Under the pieces are notes generated by a model. The model saw nothing but the letters and a program-made list of their open reading frames with translations, was not told the DNA's origin and did no database searches. A program made the position numbers and the translations under genes. Positions 14,522 through 25,678 of a stretch of 64,000 nt of DNA are shown one piece after another (the first letter of the stretch is position 1; each line of letters begins with the position of its first letter). This DNA comes from Marsupella aquatica (Eukaryota; Marchantiophyta): positions 6,572,001-6,636,000 of the forward strand of contig OZ316898.1 of NCBI GenBank assembly GCA_973895155.1, written 5' to 3'.

Positions 14522-16163
14522 CTTAAGCTGGTGACACACACTAGGACTTAGACTAGCATGGAGTTGGTTGGGTCATAGGAAGGGCCGGGCTCAGGGTGGA
14601 CTGTCCGGACCCCCAGACGGACTTTGAGTTGTGAGGACTTGAGTGGGAGCTCCTCTTGGGCCCAAGGCTAAAAGCATTTACTTCATGCGCAACAAATATT
14701 TGGCGCATAAAATACGGCGCGACCCAGGTGGGGCCATCCAGGACCCCCAACTAATGACAGGGTTCTGAGGGCCAAGGCATGAGCACTAGGTCGGCCCGAT
14801 CACAACGGGCTAAGGCACTTCACTTACAACATTTAGCTAGAAAAGTATGGACATAGCAAGCTAGTTGCATGTCCATGCGTGTGGGTTGGAGTCCAGGTTG
14901 AGGGCCAAATATAGGAGACCAAAGCCGGTCTGGGGGTGACAAGTCTCCAAAAGCATATATGAGGGGAATGATGTCTCCCTAGGGGCCAAGGGTGAGCCCA
15001 AGTCGTGAGCCATGACGGTCGCGACACTAAAGAGAAATGGCAAAAGGAAATGACGATAATTTCTCAACGCGAAGGCCATTGGAGGATTTCTTGGATGCGT
15101 TGGAAAGCTTTTGAGGAGGACTACATACTCCTGAGTTCAGCTTGGCCTAGGGGTGCCTTTGGGTCTTGAGATTTGTGGGGGCTATCTTGCACGCTTGCCA
15201 AATCATGCCGAAACAACAACCAATCCACGTTTAGTTTCCCATTGGAGCTTGCATTGGGGAGGCAATGTAGAGTAGTCACGGCTCGGGGGGTTGACTATCA
15301 AAAATCTTAGGAACCACGTGCAATCCAAAATAGGTATTTTTGATAGAAATGAACTAAATATTTAAAAAGCGTAGGAGGCAAAAGAAGGTATTATAAACTC
15401 ATGTTTATAGAATATTCTCTAATATATACCTTTTAAAAAGTAAAATAGGTTATTAATATTGAAAATGGAGAATATTTTTGAAATGTTTTCTTTATAAAAC
15501 AGGTCTATTTATATTTGGCTAGGATCGCACGTGGTACCCCAAAATATACACTTAGTTAACCCCCCAAGAGTCACGGGTGTTGAGGTCCAAGTGCATTTGG
15601 CCCCTAGACTCTTAGTTGGGTGGAACCTTAGAGATGGTTGCTATAGTTGTGGCCGAACTGGTCCTGACGTTTCAATACAAGCTTGGGAAAAGCATCGGGA
15701 CAAGCTAGCTTATTTTGGTCCTGAGCATGTCCTGGGGGTAGGGCGGTTAGTGACAAATAGGAAGTGGGAAAGCACGGGCAACTTCCATAGACGGGCTGTT
15801 CTGGACCAATAGTGGGTGTCAGCTCTGGCTTCGACTTTGGGCAAGGCCATGCGGGCCTAGGAGGTTCTGTTCGCTAATCTACTTACCAAGGTCTGTTGAG
15901 CTTGAGTTGAGACACTAGTCTTGGAGTCCCTAGATCCTACGGGGTTACTTACCAAGGTGTTGGTTGCTTGTGCAAATAGTGAGGATGGTTGAGCGACGGT
16001 TGTGTTAGGGAGCAAGTGTGGCTTCTTATGGGAGTTGTCGCCGAAGGTGCTAGAGGTTCCAAGTTGCTTGCTCACAGACGTGTAGACGTTCGGACAGCAA
16101 GGGCATTTAGGCGAGGGTGCTGGGATTGGTAGGGGCGTTGGGTGGCTAGGTCCACCACTATAT
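14522..16163 (+). repeat. Long dispersed repeat, copy 2, interrupted by a MITE
   Basis: Diverged partner of 12101-13782, in the same orientation. Leaving out the inserted MITE it is about 1355 bp, somewhat shorter than copy 1. Many substitutions and small indels separate the copies, so the duplication is old. Open frames within it are not conserved between the two copies, which argues against coding. Confidence 0.65.
15282..15568. mobile_element. Non-autonomous MITE, 287 bp, with 8-bp target-site duplication
   Basis: The AT-rich insert starts CTCGGGGGGTTGACTA and ends in the inverse of CTTGGGGGGTTAACTA. Imperfect terminal inverted repeats of about 42 bp both reach CCACGTGCRATCC. It is flanked by AGTCACGG at 15274-15281 and 15569-15576. 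It interrupts copy 2 of the long repeat at a place where copy 1 has no insert, which confirms that it moved. An 8-bp duplication suits the hAT superfamily, but the terminal bases are not the usual hAT ones, so the class is open. Confidence 0.85.
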
Positions 16164-16579
16164 GGGGCAAGAAAGCATCATGTTTGGAAATGCTCTAAGG
16201 GGGCCTTCACAAGAACGGGTGGGCCAGTTTCAGCCAAAATCTAGGCTTGGCCCCACAAATAGATTACATGTCCATACTCATAAGGACCCACCAACTGCCA
16301 TGTAGGCTCAGGCTTGAGCTTAAATGGCCTCTATACTAATCAGGACCCACCAACTGACATGTAGGCTCAGGCTGAAATTGAGCTGAAGTGGGCACCACAA
16401 CTCTTCTACAGTCAAGAATGACAAGTCTTAAGAACCTAGGCTGTGGATGAAATTATGAAGATTAATGTCGGCCTAGAGTTATGAATGATCATTAGCACTG
16501 AAGTAACCCTTGGAATAAAATCTCAGTCTAGGACAAAAAGAAATGTCCATCTAGAGTGACCAACAAATGACCAGTCACT
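16164..16579. other. Spacer with a diverged short duplication
   Basis: A segment with GGACCCACCAACTG-CATGTAGGCTCAGGCT occurs at about 16284-16313 and again at 16343-16372. No gene is seen. Confidence 0.45.
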
Positions 16580-16699
16580 AAACTAGCCAATGAGATTGTT
16601 ATCTCAGTATATATTCACTAAACTAGCCAATGAGTTTGTTATCTCAGTATATATTCACTAAATTAGCCAATGAGATTGTTATCTCAATATATATCTCAC
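16580..16699. repeat. Three 40-bp tandem repeats
   Basis: Units start at 16580, 16620 and 16660, each carrying AGCCAATGAG-TTGTTATCTCA. The first two are almost identical and the third drifts at its end. They lie upstream of the golgin gene and have no coding content. Confidence 0.85.
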
Positions 16700-16959
16700 A
16701 CTGCCAAAGAACAAACTGGGAAATCCAAAGAATAACAAAATAAAGTGAGAGGAAACAAAAGGGGAAAAACTCCAAGGACAGCATTTAAGACGCCCACAAA
16801 CCTCAGAGTCCAATTTCTCTTTCTAGATCCCAAGTGAAGAACTGTTTAGTCATCCTTGTAAAGCTTATAATGCTACAACTCTGTAGCCTGAAGGAACTCT
16901 CTGCAAGTTGCCTGGTTACCTCTACAGTTTACAGTAACCCATCTTTCGTCTTTCCAAAG

Positions 16960-17880
16960 AAGGAAAGAAGCATTCCAGTGTTGACCGCCGACGACTTTGG
17001 GAGAAACCCGACGAGTTTCCCTCTACCGGGGAAGGGGGGAGTTTCTCTGAACGAGAATCTTTCGGAAGGGTAATCTGTTGAAGGAAAGATCGAGCGTTTG
17101 ACCGTCGACGAGTTTGGGAGAAATCCGACCATGTTCCCTAACCGGGGGAGTTTCTCTGGAGGAGGATCTTTCCGAAAGGTAACATGAAGAGGATTCCCGC
17201 ACAGCCTTTCTTTCGCAAGGGTAATCTGGGAAGGACAGAAGAGCTCAAGTGTGTGAGCGTCGACTACTTTAGGAGAAATCCGACGAGATTCCCACACCGG
17301 GGGAGTTTTTCTGGCGGGGGATCTTTTCGAAAGGTCCATAAAGAGGTTTCCTGCACAGCCTTTCTTTCGCAAGGGTAATCTGGGAAGGAAAGAAGAGCTC
17401 AAGTGTTTTGAGCGTCGACTACTTTGGGAGAAATCCGACGAGATTCCCACACCGGGGGAGTTTTCTCTGGCGGGGGATCTTTCCGAAAGGTCACGTAAAG
17501 AGGTTTCCTGCACAGCCTTTCTTTCGGAAGTGTAATATAACGAGCACAGACTTTCTTTCGGAAGGGTAATCTGGGAAGGAAAGAAGAGCTCGAGTGTTTG
17601 AGCGTCGGCGACTGTGGGAGAAAATCCGACGAGTTTCTCCGACCGGGGGAGAGTCTCTGGAGGGGGATATTTCCGAAGGATAACTTAAATGAGTTTCTCG
17701 GAGAGACTTTCTTTCGGAAGGGTAAGCTGGGAAGGAAAGAACAGTTCGGGCGTTTGAGCGTCGACCACGTTGGGAGAAAATCCGACGGGTTTCCCCGACC
17801 GGGAGAGTTTCTCTGGAGGAGGATCTTTCGGAAGGAGTTGCCAGCACGGACTTTCTTTCGGAAGGGTAATCTGGTGCAGA
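16960..17880. repeat. Six tandem CpG-rich units upstream of the golgin gene
   Basis: A core of GGGAGAAA-CCGACG followed by CCGGGGGAG and GATCTTTCCGAAAGG recurs at about 17000, 17110, 17265, 17420, 17611 and 17765. Most units are about 155 bp; one is short and one long. Units also share CTTTCTTTCGGAAGGGTAA. Because units of similar sequence remain open in several frames, long open frames appear on both strands (up to 194 codons on minus). I regard those as artefacts of the repeat. The array ends about 550 bp before the golgin ATG and could be promoter-proximal or a young satellite. Confidence 0.85.
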
Positions 17881-18431
17881 TGCAGGGGAAAAAGCAAGAC
17901 CGAAGAACGGAGTGAGGACTAAAAAAGCTTTTGGAGAAAGGCAGAGAGAGAGGAAAGCTCAGGAGCGCGAGAGGAGCGATGATCGAGCGCAGATTGGAGG
18001 CAGGCGGATCGGTGAAGTGCGATGCAAAAAAGTAGCATTTGATGTCATCGATTCAAGGACGAGTAGCAACGGATCTTCTTTCTCTTCACGGGCTCCTAGC
18101 AGAACTCCTATTTGGTTCTAAGTTGTCCCCTCCACGAAACCGGTATTTGCTCTCTCTATCTATCTGGACTGCGTCCGCTGCATTTGATCTGATCTCTTGA
18201 AACGGAAAGGCCCAGCTCCGACCGATCGAGTGGCGAATTGCTGGTGGCATGAGGGTGTGCCCATGCCAATGCCTTTGGTGGTGGTCGTCGTTGTGCCATT
18301 GCTGCCGGCGAACAGGCTGATCGGTGTGGAGGTAATGCCCGGGACGGTGTCGTGATTAGTGGGTTTCGAATGCCCCCGGAGAGTAGCGGTTCCAACCCTG
18401 CCTGACGGGAGACGAGGAGCGAGGGGCAACG
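17881..18431 (+). promoter_or_regulatory. Probable leader and promoter region of the golgin gene
   Basis: No coding exon is recognised between the tandem array and the golgin start. GA-rich and CT-rich stretches and several upstream ATGs are present. A convincing TATA box or transcription start could not be fixed by eye. Confidence 0.35.
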
Positions 18432-21400
18432 ATGTGGAGCACAATTGCCAACTTCAAAGATAACCTGTCGCAGATTGCATCAGATGTGCTTGAAACTGCA
18501 GATGAGCTTAAGAGGGGCGGATCGCAGGATGATTATGATGAGGAATTGTTTGATGACTCTCATGCGACGTCTCACCGGTCGAGCTACAAGGAAAAGGAAG
18601 CGGATCTCAAGGCTGAGGTAACGTCCTGCATTATTTCTCCCGTTTTTGCTAAGAGGCGAAGTCTATCAGGCCTCTCGGTCCCCATGTCAGTGTCGTTCCA
18701 ACCCCAAACATTTGCGCACAAAATGTACTTCGTAGCAAGGAATCCTCCTTTTCTGTGTTAGATTCTCTGTCCATGATCTTTGATGTTTACTCAAGCCTGG
18801 ATTATGCTTCTTATGAGCTGCAAGGGATTAGTATGGTCTCCAATTGAGAGTGAAGGATTCAAAACGTAGAGTGGTGTGTCCATTTGAGAATTGAATAATG
18901 CAGCTCAACGAGCTCCGAGGTTGCATTTTAACAATTTCACAATCTGACTATAACTCTCTGGCTATGTCATATCTGGTGTAAAGACGTTCAATTATGCCCC
19001 GGCGGCCTTGATGGGATGATTTTTGGTTTTAGCTTGGAATTCATGACGTTGATGGGCATTACAACAGGTCAACGTATAAGACAAATGAACCTCTGAATCT
19101 CTGGAGTATGACTGCTCTGTCCTCCGGTAGGATCTATCTGTGTCTAGGTCGTCAACTCGTGCATCTTCCGAAAACCCAGTCTTGACAGATGCAAGGATCA
19201 CCCTGTGTCAACTCTGAACCTGCGTACTTGTGTTTTGTGGGAAGTATTCCTGGATTTTCAGGATCAGTTAGGGTCGGATTCTGGCTGTGTCTGTCAAGGG
19301 AAAACGAATTCAGTTGTGAAAGAAGTCAGAACTTGTGGAACCTGGCAACTCCAAGTATTTGACACGAGCAGTTGTGCAGTTACTGAATTCTGGATACTGG
19401 ACGGGAATGAGGTCCTGACAGTATTATATGCGCACATTTTCTAGTTGGAGTGGTACAGGAATGAAGTCCCCCGGCTCCAAGCTGCTGAGTCTGAGATCCA
19501 ATCAACTTGCTTGAAATATCTCTCCGCTCTTAAAGACAAAGAGGTGAGTCCACTCGTATGGTTACTACCCACCTCTGGACCTTTTATGTTAGTTTGAAGG
19601 TTGAGGCTCAAAGAAGGCCCCAATGACACGGCCTGGTAACAAGACTAGTGGGTCTCTCATCGCTTCAGCTTTCGTGACATCCAAGGTTTTCCGTCTAGTA
19701 TCCGTAATATGCTGAGTGTCGTGATGGGCTTCTCCATATTCTTATCTGCCTTGGTTAGTGGACTATTTTCAGGATGAGTTGTTGAGATTACGTGACGGAA
19801 ACGGAATTTTGAAAGATAAACTCTCATTGGCCACCTCTGAAAATAGTTTCCAAACTCACAATGATCGGGGTGAGGTGCAACAACTTCAAGACGCCCTGAA
19901 GGTTTGTTGTCTCTGTTGGTTTTATTGCAATGAATTCATCTATATGGCAATTTAGGAAGGCGTTACGTGTTGGGCTGCGCTAAAGCCTTCTTGAGTATCT
20001 TGGTACTACAAAATCTGTGTGATTCGAAGGGGATCGGAGATCCATCTCAGACTTTTGTCCATGGTCCTTCTTTTCACAGAGAGTCTTTCTGTGCAGAAAG
20101 TGGAATCTCAGTATCAAATGAAGGAGGAAATTCACCAGGTGTGTTTTTTAACATTTAGCCAGAAGTCCACACGATATGAGATGATATTTTCCTTGGAAAT
20201 ATGAGATAATATTTTAGCTATACTCTCTCAGAATAGACCGTGTCCTTCACTCTTGAGTTGGTGTCTGTGTGATTGGTCTCTTGGCAATAACTCCTACCTG
20301 ATGGGTGTGGTTTTGTGTGCTGTGGGCCTCTGTAGAAGCAAGTCGCAGATTTGCAAGCTGCCCATCAAAAGCAACGTGAACTTCTGATTGCACAACATAA
20401 GAAGGAGCTTTCAAATGTGGATGAACTCAATGGTCCAAATAACGCTTTAGAGGAAAAAGTCCAGCCATCCATACGCAACGGACCTGTGCCACTATCGCAA
20501 GATGCAAAGGTCCAGAAATTTGAGTCAGAAATTCTCCAACTACAGCAAAATGTTAAGGTAATTGAGTCTTTTCGGTCGAAACTATGTGGAACAATTGGTC
20601 CTGTCTGTGTTGGGATATATCCAAAATCTTCGCAATTTATTAATCGCTGCCGCAACACTTCGTCTGCGTCAGGTTGGTGAGGACCTTATGAGCGCAATTA
20701 ACCTTGGTTATACTTTTTTTTATTTTGTAGGAACTTTCAAGTCAATTGTTGGAGAAGGATAAAGTATATGGGAAGCTGAGGAGTGCTCATGATAGGTCCT
20801 TGTCTGAAGTCAGAAGACTGAAAGAGCAATTGTCCAAACTGAAGGCGGTTGCACTTCAGAAAGATTCCCAGCTAGAGAGTATGCTTCCGCTACATGTCTG
20901 CACCTGCAAGAACTAGTAATGGTTCTGAATAAAGTTGTCACTGATGTTGTTTGGATGTTTCTATCGCGTGTCCTTTAGATCCAGATGTACTGAAGTACTG
21001 AGATTTTGACATGCTTGGACTCCCAGGGGATCATGAAGCTGCAGAAGCTTCTGCAAAAGAATGTGAGGTGTTGAGACTCGAGAACCTCAAGGTGAGGCCT
21101 TAACCAATTTTCCTTGTAATCCTGAACACGAAGACAATCTAACTGCGATATTTCTAGGCACAGTTTTCTCTGGACTCCACTTAGCTTTATTCTAACGAAG
21201 GATTTACAGAGATTGTTACTAGCTATGTTTTTCATACTTCCTAAACAACTGTCATTAGACCAATGATCAAGTTATGGCTCAGTGAATGTGGGCATATTTT
21301 GAGGGGCACCCGATCAAGCACATCCACACGGAAGTCTTAGTGCATGGGCTTGAACCCGGGTCGAACATACGGCTGTCCCAAGCCTATTCGACCAAACAAC

Positions 21401-24400
21401 CTCAAGCATTCCTTAGCTAGATCTATCATTCTATGCACAGGGAGCCTTTGCTGGGTCTAGAAAGATATTTGCGTAGGTTCACTATGCATTGCATAACTCT
21501 TGTTTTCTGAAATTTCAGGTGTCAGAGAAAGTGCGTGAACTGCAGAACAGTTTGGATGAGCTGGATGCTACTACTGGCAAAAGTATGAAGGAATTTGAGC
21601 TCACCATTTCTGATCTTGTAAGGACTAAAGCCGAGCTTGAGGTATGTTGGAGCTACTCACGTGATAGTTTACCAGAAAGAAAGCATTGAGATAGTTGTTT
21701 TCCCATGCTATTAAATCGGAGATGATGTAAGATCATAAGTGCTCTTGTTTGAGTTGTGTTGATTCAGTAAACGTATCTCTCGTCAATTTCTTCAAAATTA
21801 GAACTGATTCTTTAGCAGAGATGTTGGCGTTGTGTCAGTCTCGTTCCAGTTTTGCGAATATTTAACCTACAATAGCAGTGAACTTTGTTAGAGGAACTTT
21901 TCCCGTTTATCAAAATTCCGGGGTAGAAGTGATGCCAAGAGTTTTACTCAATATCCCGTATCGGTAGACGAACCACTTAATAGGAATACCTTCAACTGCA
22001 CTCAAAAGAATATTGCTATTGTGAGACGAAGATACAAATGCTTTCTTGGTTGATGATGCAGGAAGAGAAAAATGGTATCTTAAAACAATTAGAAGATCAT
22101 TCCCAACGATCAATAGAACAAAATCCCACAGAACCAGCTGAAGTGGTGTCCGAGCAAGAGCTGGTTGCATTGAAGGAAACTGCAACAGAGGTATGGCTGC
22201 AACGCTATAGACACTAGGGACAACATTCTGAAAGAAAGCTCGCCAAAGATAAATACGTAGTGTGTTTCAGTATGAAATCGTCCACTCTCGTTTGGTCATA
22301 TCCTATTACTGCTCGTGGATGTTTTTGTTAGTTATAATTCATAGACGACTCATAGTTTCTTGGCTTTGTGGGCGTAGTTTGGTACTAAATGGCTCTCCTC
22401 CGAAAGTTATCCTCAAACACAGAGAAACGCTTTAAGGTCTAGGTTCAGGTTTTGGATTAGGTCTCTATTTAGATCTCTCTATGAAATGCGCATGTCTTTG
22501 TTTAGCTTAACAAATATGGCGAAGTCTTGGTATTGAGGGTTGCCAGAAGCTGTAGAGGTTATTGCATGTTTTGTCTCGGATTGTCACGCAGGAAGACCTG
22601 AGGTGAATAGAGGGTACTAAGCTACGTACCTTGGAAAAGGTTGACAGGTTGCTAGAACGAGCAAAAGAAGCTGAAGAGGCCTGTGCTTCACAAAAGCTGG
22701 AATTTGAGAAGCAGCTAGACCAAGTCATGACAGAGCGAGACAAAGCAATCCGTGATCTGGGAAGGCTCAGGCAACACCTGCTGGACAAGGTGAGGTGTTA
22801 TCGCAAACCATTTGTAAGCTCTGTTCGAGTCGTTAGGGTGTATAGCTTCGTCTTCTTCTGCTGTAGCTGCAGCACTTGACCGCTGCAAAGGTGCTTCATT
22901 CCTCGCTTGTTCACAATATTATGTTAAATGCACATATATTTTGAAATTGACCTCAGGTTACACTACGCAGCAATCGTGGATCTTGTGCACAAAGGTTTGA
23001 GTGGAAGGAATACCTAGTATTTTTGGTTGCAAGATTGCAAGATACGGTTTTTCACTGACAAGGGGCCATATCCATGGATATCTTCTCTTTCGCCTGTTTT
23101 TGAGATTATCTTGTGGATCCTTTTGTCACCCCTCACAGGAACGCGCGGATTCTGAGAAAATGGATCTAGATAGTGAACAGATTGCAGATCTACAAGCACG
23201 AGCAGATCTCAGCACTGCTCGTGCTGTCAAAGCAGAGCAAGCACTTTCTGTAGCACTGGCTGATCTTAGGGAAGCCCGAAAACATAGCAAAGAGGAGTTG
23301 AGCAGAGCTACTGAAGAAATTGGAATTCTTCAGCAGAAGCTTGCAAGCTGTATTGCGGCTTTAGAATCGAAAGATGTCGAGCTATCAAATCTTCAGAGCG
23401 CTCTTGGCCAGTACTATGCTGAGAGCGAGGCACAGGTAAAGTAAATTCTGGTTTGGTGGTGAAATAGGTTTTGTTCGTGTAGAGTTGCTTCCTAGTGATC
23501 ATGCGTTGGTGACATTCTAAAAGAGATATTGAAGTCATAATTCATACCAAGTTGGGTGTAGTTTTGGGTGTCATCGACACTGTTTTTGCAATTCATGGAA
23601 AAACTTTCTCGGATAACCACCTTTGATAGCCCCAGTCAGGACTAATCTTGCCAGAAGTGATGGATTTTCTCCCCAATGCTTTTGACACCTCGGTGAATCT
23701 CGTTGCAGGATCGTGTTTACTTAGAGCTGACCGCTGCTAAGGAGGAGTGTGGTACACTGTCTGAGCAGCTCAAGGTACCCCATTCTTCTCCCCCGGTTGA
23801 ACTCATGAAGAATTGAACGATGAAGTAACTCTCCGCTGATTTTAGTTCTTCAGCTGCTTATATGCGTTTTAAAGAATCAGGGTTATTAGTTGTTTCCTTT
23901 GAACACCCAATATTAGTTTTTAAAATTTTCCTTCACCTTCGAGCTCCTCCTGTGATTTTGCCAAGTCAATCGGAAATCTGAAATGCTGCCTTAGTTACTT
24001 CTGAGACTGAAACGAACAGAAAGTGTCCTCAGAGGTAGGGCTACTTCCTCGTTTTGCTGCTCGCTTTGATCACCCTAGCATCCAACCGATTAGGCTTGAA
24101 ATAATGATGCAGGTGGTGTGAGCCATGGCAAGGTTACAAGGGTTTGTTTGAAGAAACTTCCAGCTCTTGTTGCGATTTCATGTTTCGCTGACACTTGTGC
24201 TTGTCTCACAGAAAGCAAACGAGACAATTGAAGTTAAAAATGCAGAGAGAGACGCAGCATTAGAAAAGCTAGCGTTGTCGGACACAAGAATATCTGAAAA
24301 ACAGCAGAAAATGCAAAAGCTGGAAGAGGAAGTAGTCAGATTGCGGCGTGCACTGGAGCAGAGCATGACTCGCCTCAATATTCTGTCATCTGATTCAGAT

Positions 24401-25678
24401 TACCATGTGGACAGGTATCTTACCTCCTCTCTCATCAATTTTCAGGTTATCATGGCAAACGACTTGGTTGAACGTAGATCCAGAATTTGTCGTTCATGAC
24501 CAGCTTGATTACCTGGGGTTGATGCTATACACTCAAGTTTTCAAGGTTTTCAATGTAAAGTGCATAGGTAAGGTTAGTGAAAAGAAGGTTAACTGTAGTT
24601 GCTGTTACGGTGGGTTGCAGGCGGATTGTCATCAAACTCCTTGTGACTTACTTTCAAAAGAATCACAGCAGGGAGGTAAACTATCGGTCTCCACCGTAAC
24701 TGGGAAAATTCTCTATTTGGAGAATAGTTGTTTTTAATTTTTCGCCTACCGGTTGTCACAAATTTCATGTTTCCTACTTAGGCCAATATACACAAGATGC
24801 TGATTCCTGAATTTTTGCAGGTGCTCGACCTTATGGTTCGTATGCTCGGATTTTCAGAGGAAGACAAACGACGAGTTGGTCTCGCTCAGCAGGTTGCTAG
24901 CAGAGGTTATGTACGTGGTGTTTTGGGTCTTCCGGGTCGCTTTGTTGGTGGGATTATTGGAAGCGCATCATCTGACTCATTGTCTCTTCCTTCAACAGAT
25001 AATAAGGTATTTTCTCATTCATGAAATGCACAAACGATTGTCTCATTTCCTTAATTTAATGATGTAAACTGTGGTGACCTAGTTGCTCCTTGGATGTTCT
25101 TCAGATAGACGGAGAAATGACCCGTTTGGGTTGAATCTGCTGTGTTGGATGTGCTGTATATTTGGAGATTGTCAAGGATAAACTGATTCATCTTTCGTTC
25201 TCTCTTCTTGCAGTCTTTTGCAGATTTGTGGATTGATTTCTTGCTGAAGGAATCCGAAGAAAGGGAAAGAAGGCAAAGAGCAGAGGCTATCGAGAGGGCA
25301 GAGGGAAAGGACAGTTCTGGAAGATCGAACAGTAACTCTCAACAAAACCCGGAATATTCTGGATATGATCCAAGCGTCTCTGCTAGGGGCAGTATTTCTA
25401 TGCCTCCTTCGCCTAATCGAGGGACTGGACACAGGCCAAGTAACAGCTTTTCCAATTTCTCGTCCGCCTTCTCCCCTTCAAAAGAATTTTCCCCATCCCC
25501 ATCTAGTTTAGAAATCCCTTCCGAAGGGCCAGCGTCTGCTAATGGTAAAGTTTTGATACCATCTCGAAGCAGTGATGCAATTGGGAATGACTTCGCAAGC
25601 ATCCCTCTCAATTCTTCTTCTGCAAGCACAAATCCTTCCCCAAATCTTGCCCATCTAAAACTTCCTCCCAGAATCTGA
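18432..25678 (+). CDS. Golgin candidate 3/4-type coiled-coil Golgi tether with GRAB domain
   Basis: A plant homologue of Golgi coiled-coil tethers that bind ARF-type GTPases through a C-terminal GRIP-related ARF-binding domain. I place 16 exons: 18432-18617, 19445-19543, 19773-19901, 20097-20138, 20336-20557, 20731-20878, 21027-21091, 21519-21641, 22062-22190, 22613-22789, 23139-23435, 23709-23774, 24212-24414, 24621-24675, 24821-25006 and 25214-25678. All have GT donors and AG acceptors, and the sum is exactly 864 codons (863 residues). The N-terminus MWSTIANFKDNLSQIA is the conserved amphipathic start of this family. Residues ~60-620 are heptad-rich coiled coil. LGQYYAESEAQ (exon 11) precedes the GRAB-like core RRIVIKLLVTYFQKN and VLDLMVRMLGFSEEDK (~629-670). 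The tail is Ser/Pro-rich. For exon 10 the consensus-looking acceptor at 22590 would bring in a TGA at 22603, so I used 22612 instead. Confidence 0.9.

Noticed and set aside
16929-17847. Overlapping 118- and 194-codon minus-strand frames with repeated SPAREN/PPEKL-like segments
   Set aside because: They lie wholly in the tandem CpG-rich array. Frames are open on both strands, and unit length changes shift the frame, so no protein repeat is conserved.
21340-21370. Possible tRNA-like T-arm (GAACCCGGGTCGAAC)
   Set aside because: No acceptor stem, D-arm or anticodon arm at the right spacing; it is inside a golgin intron.
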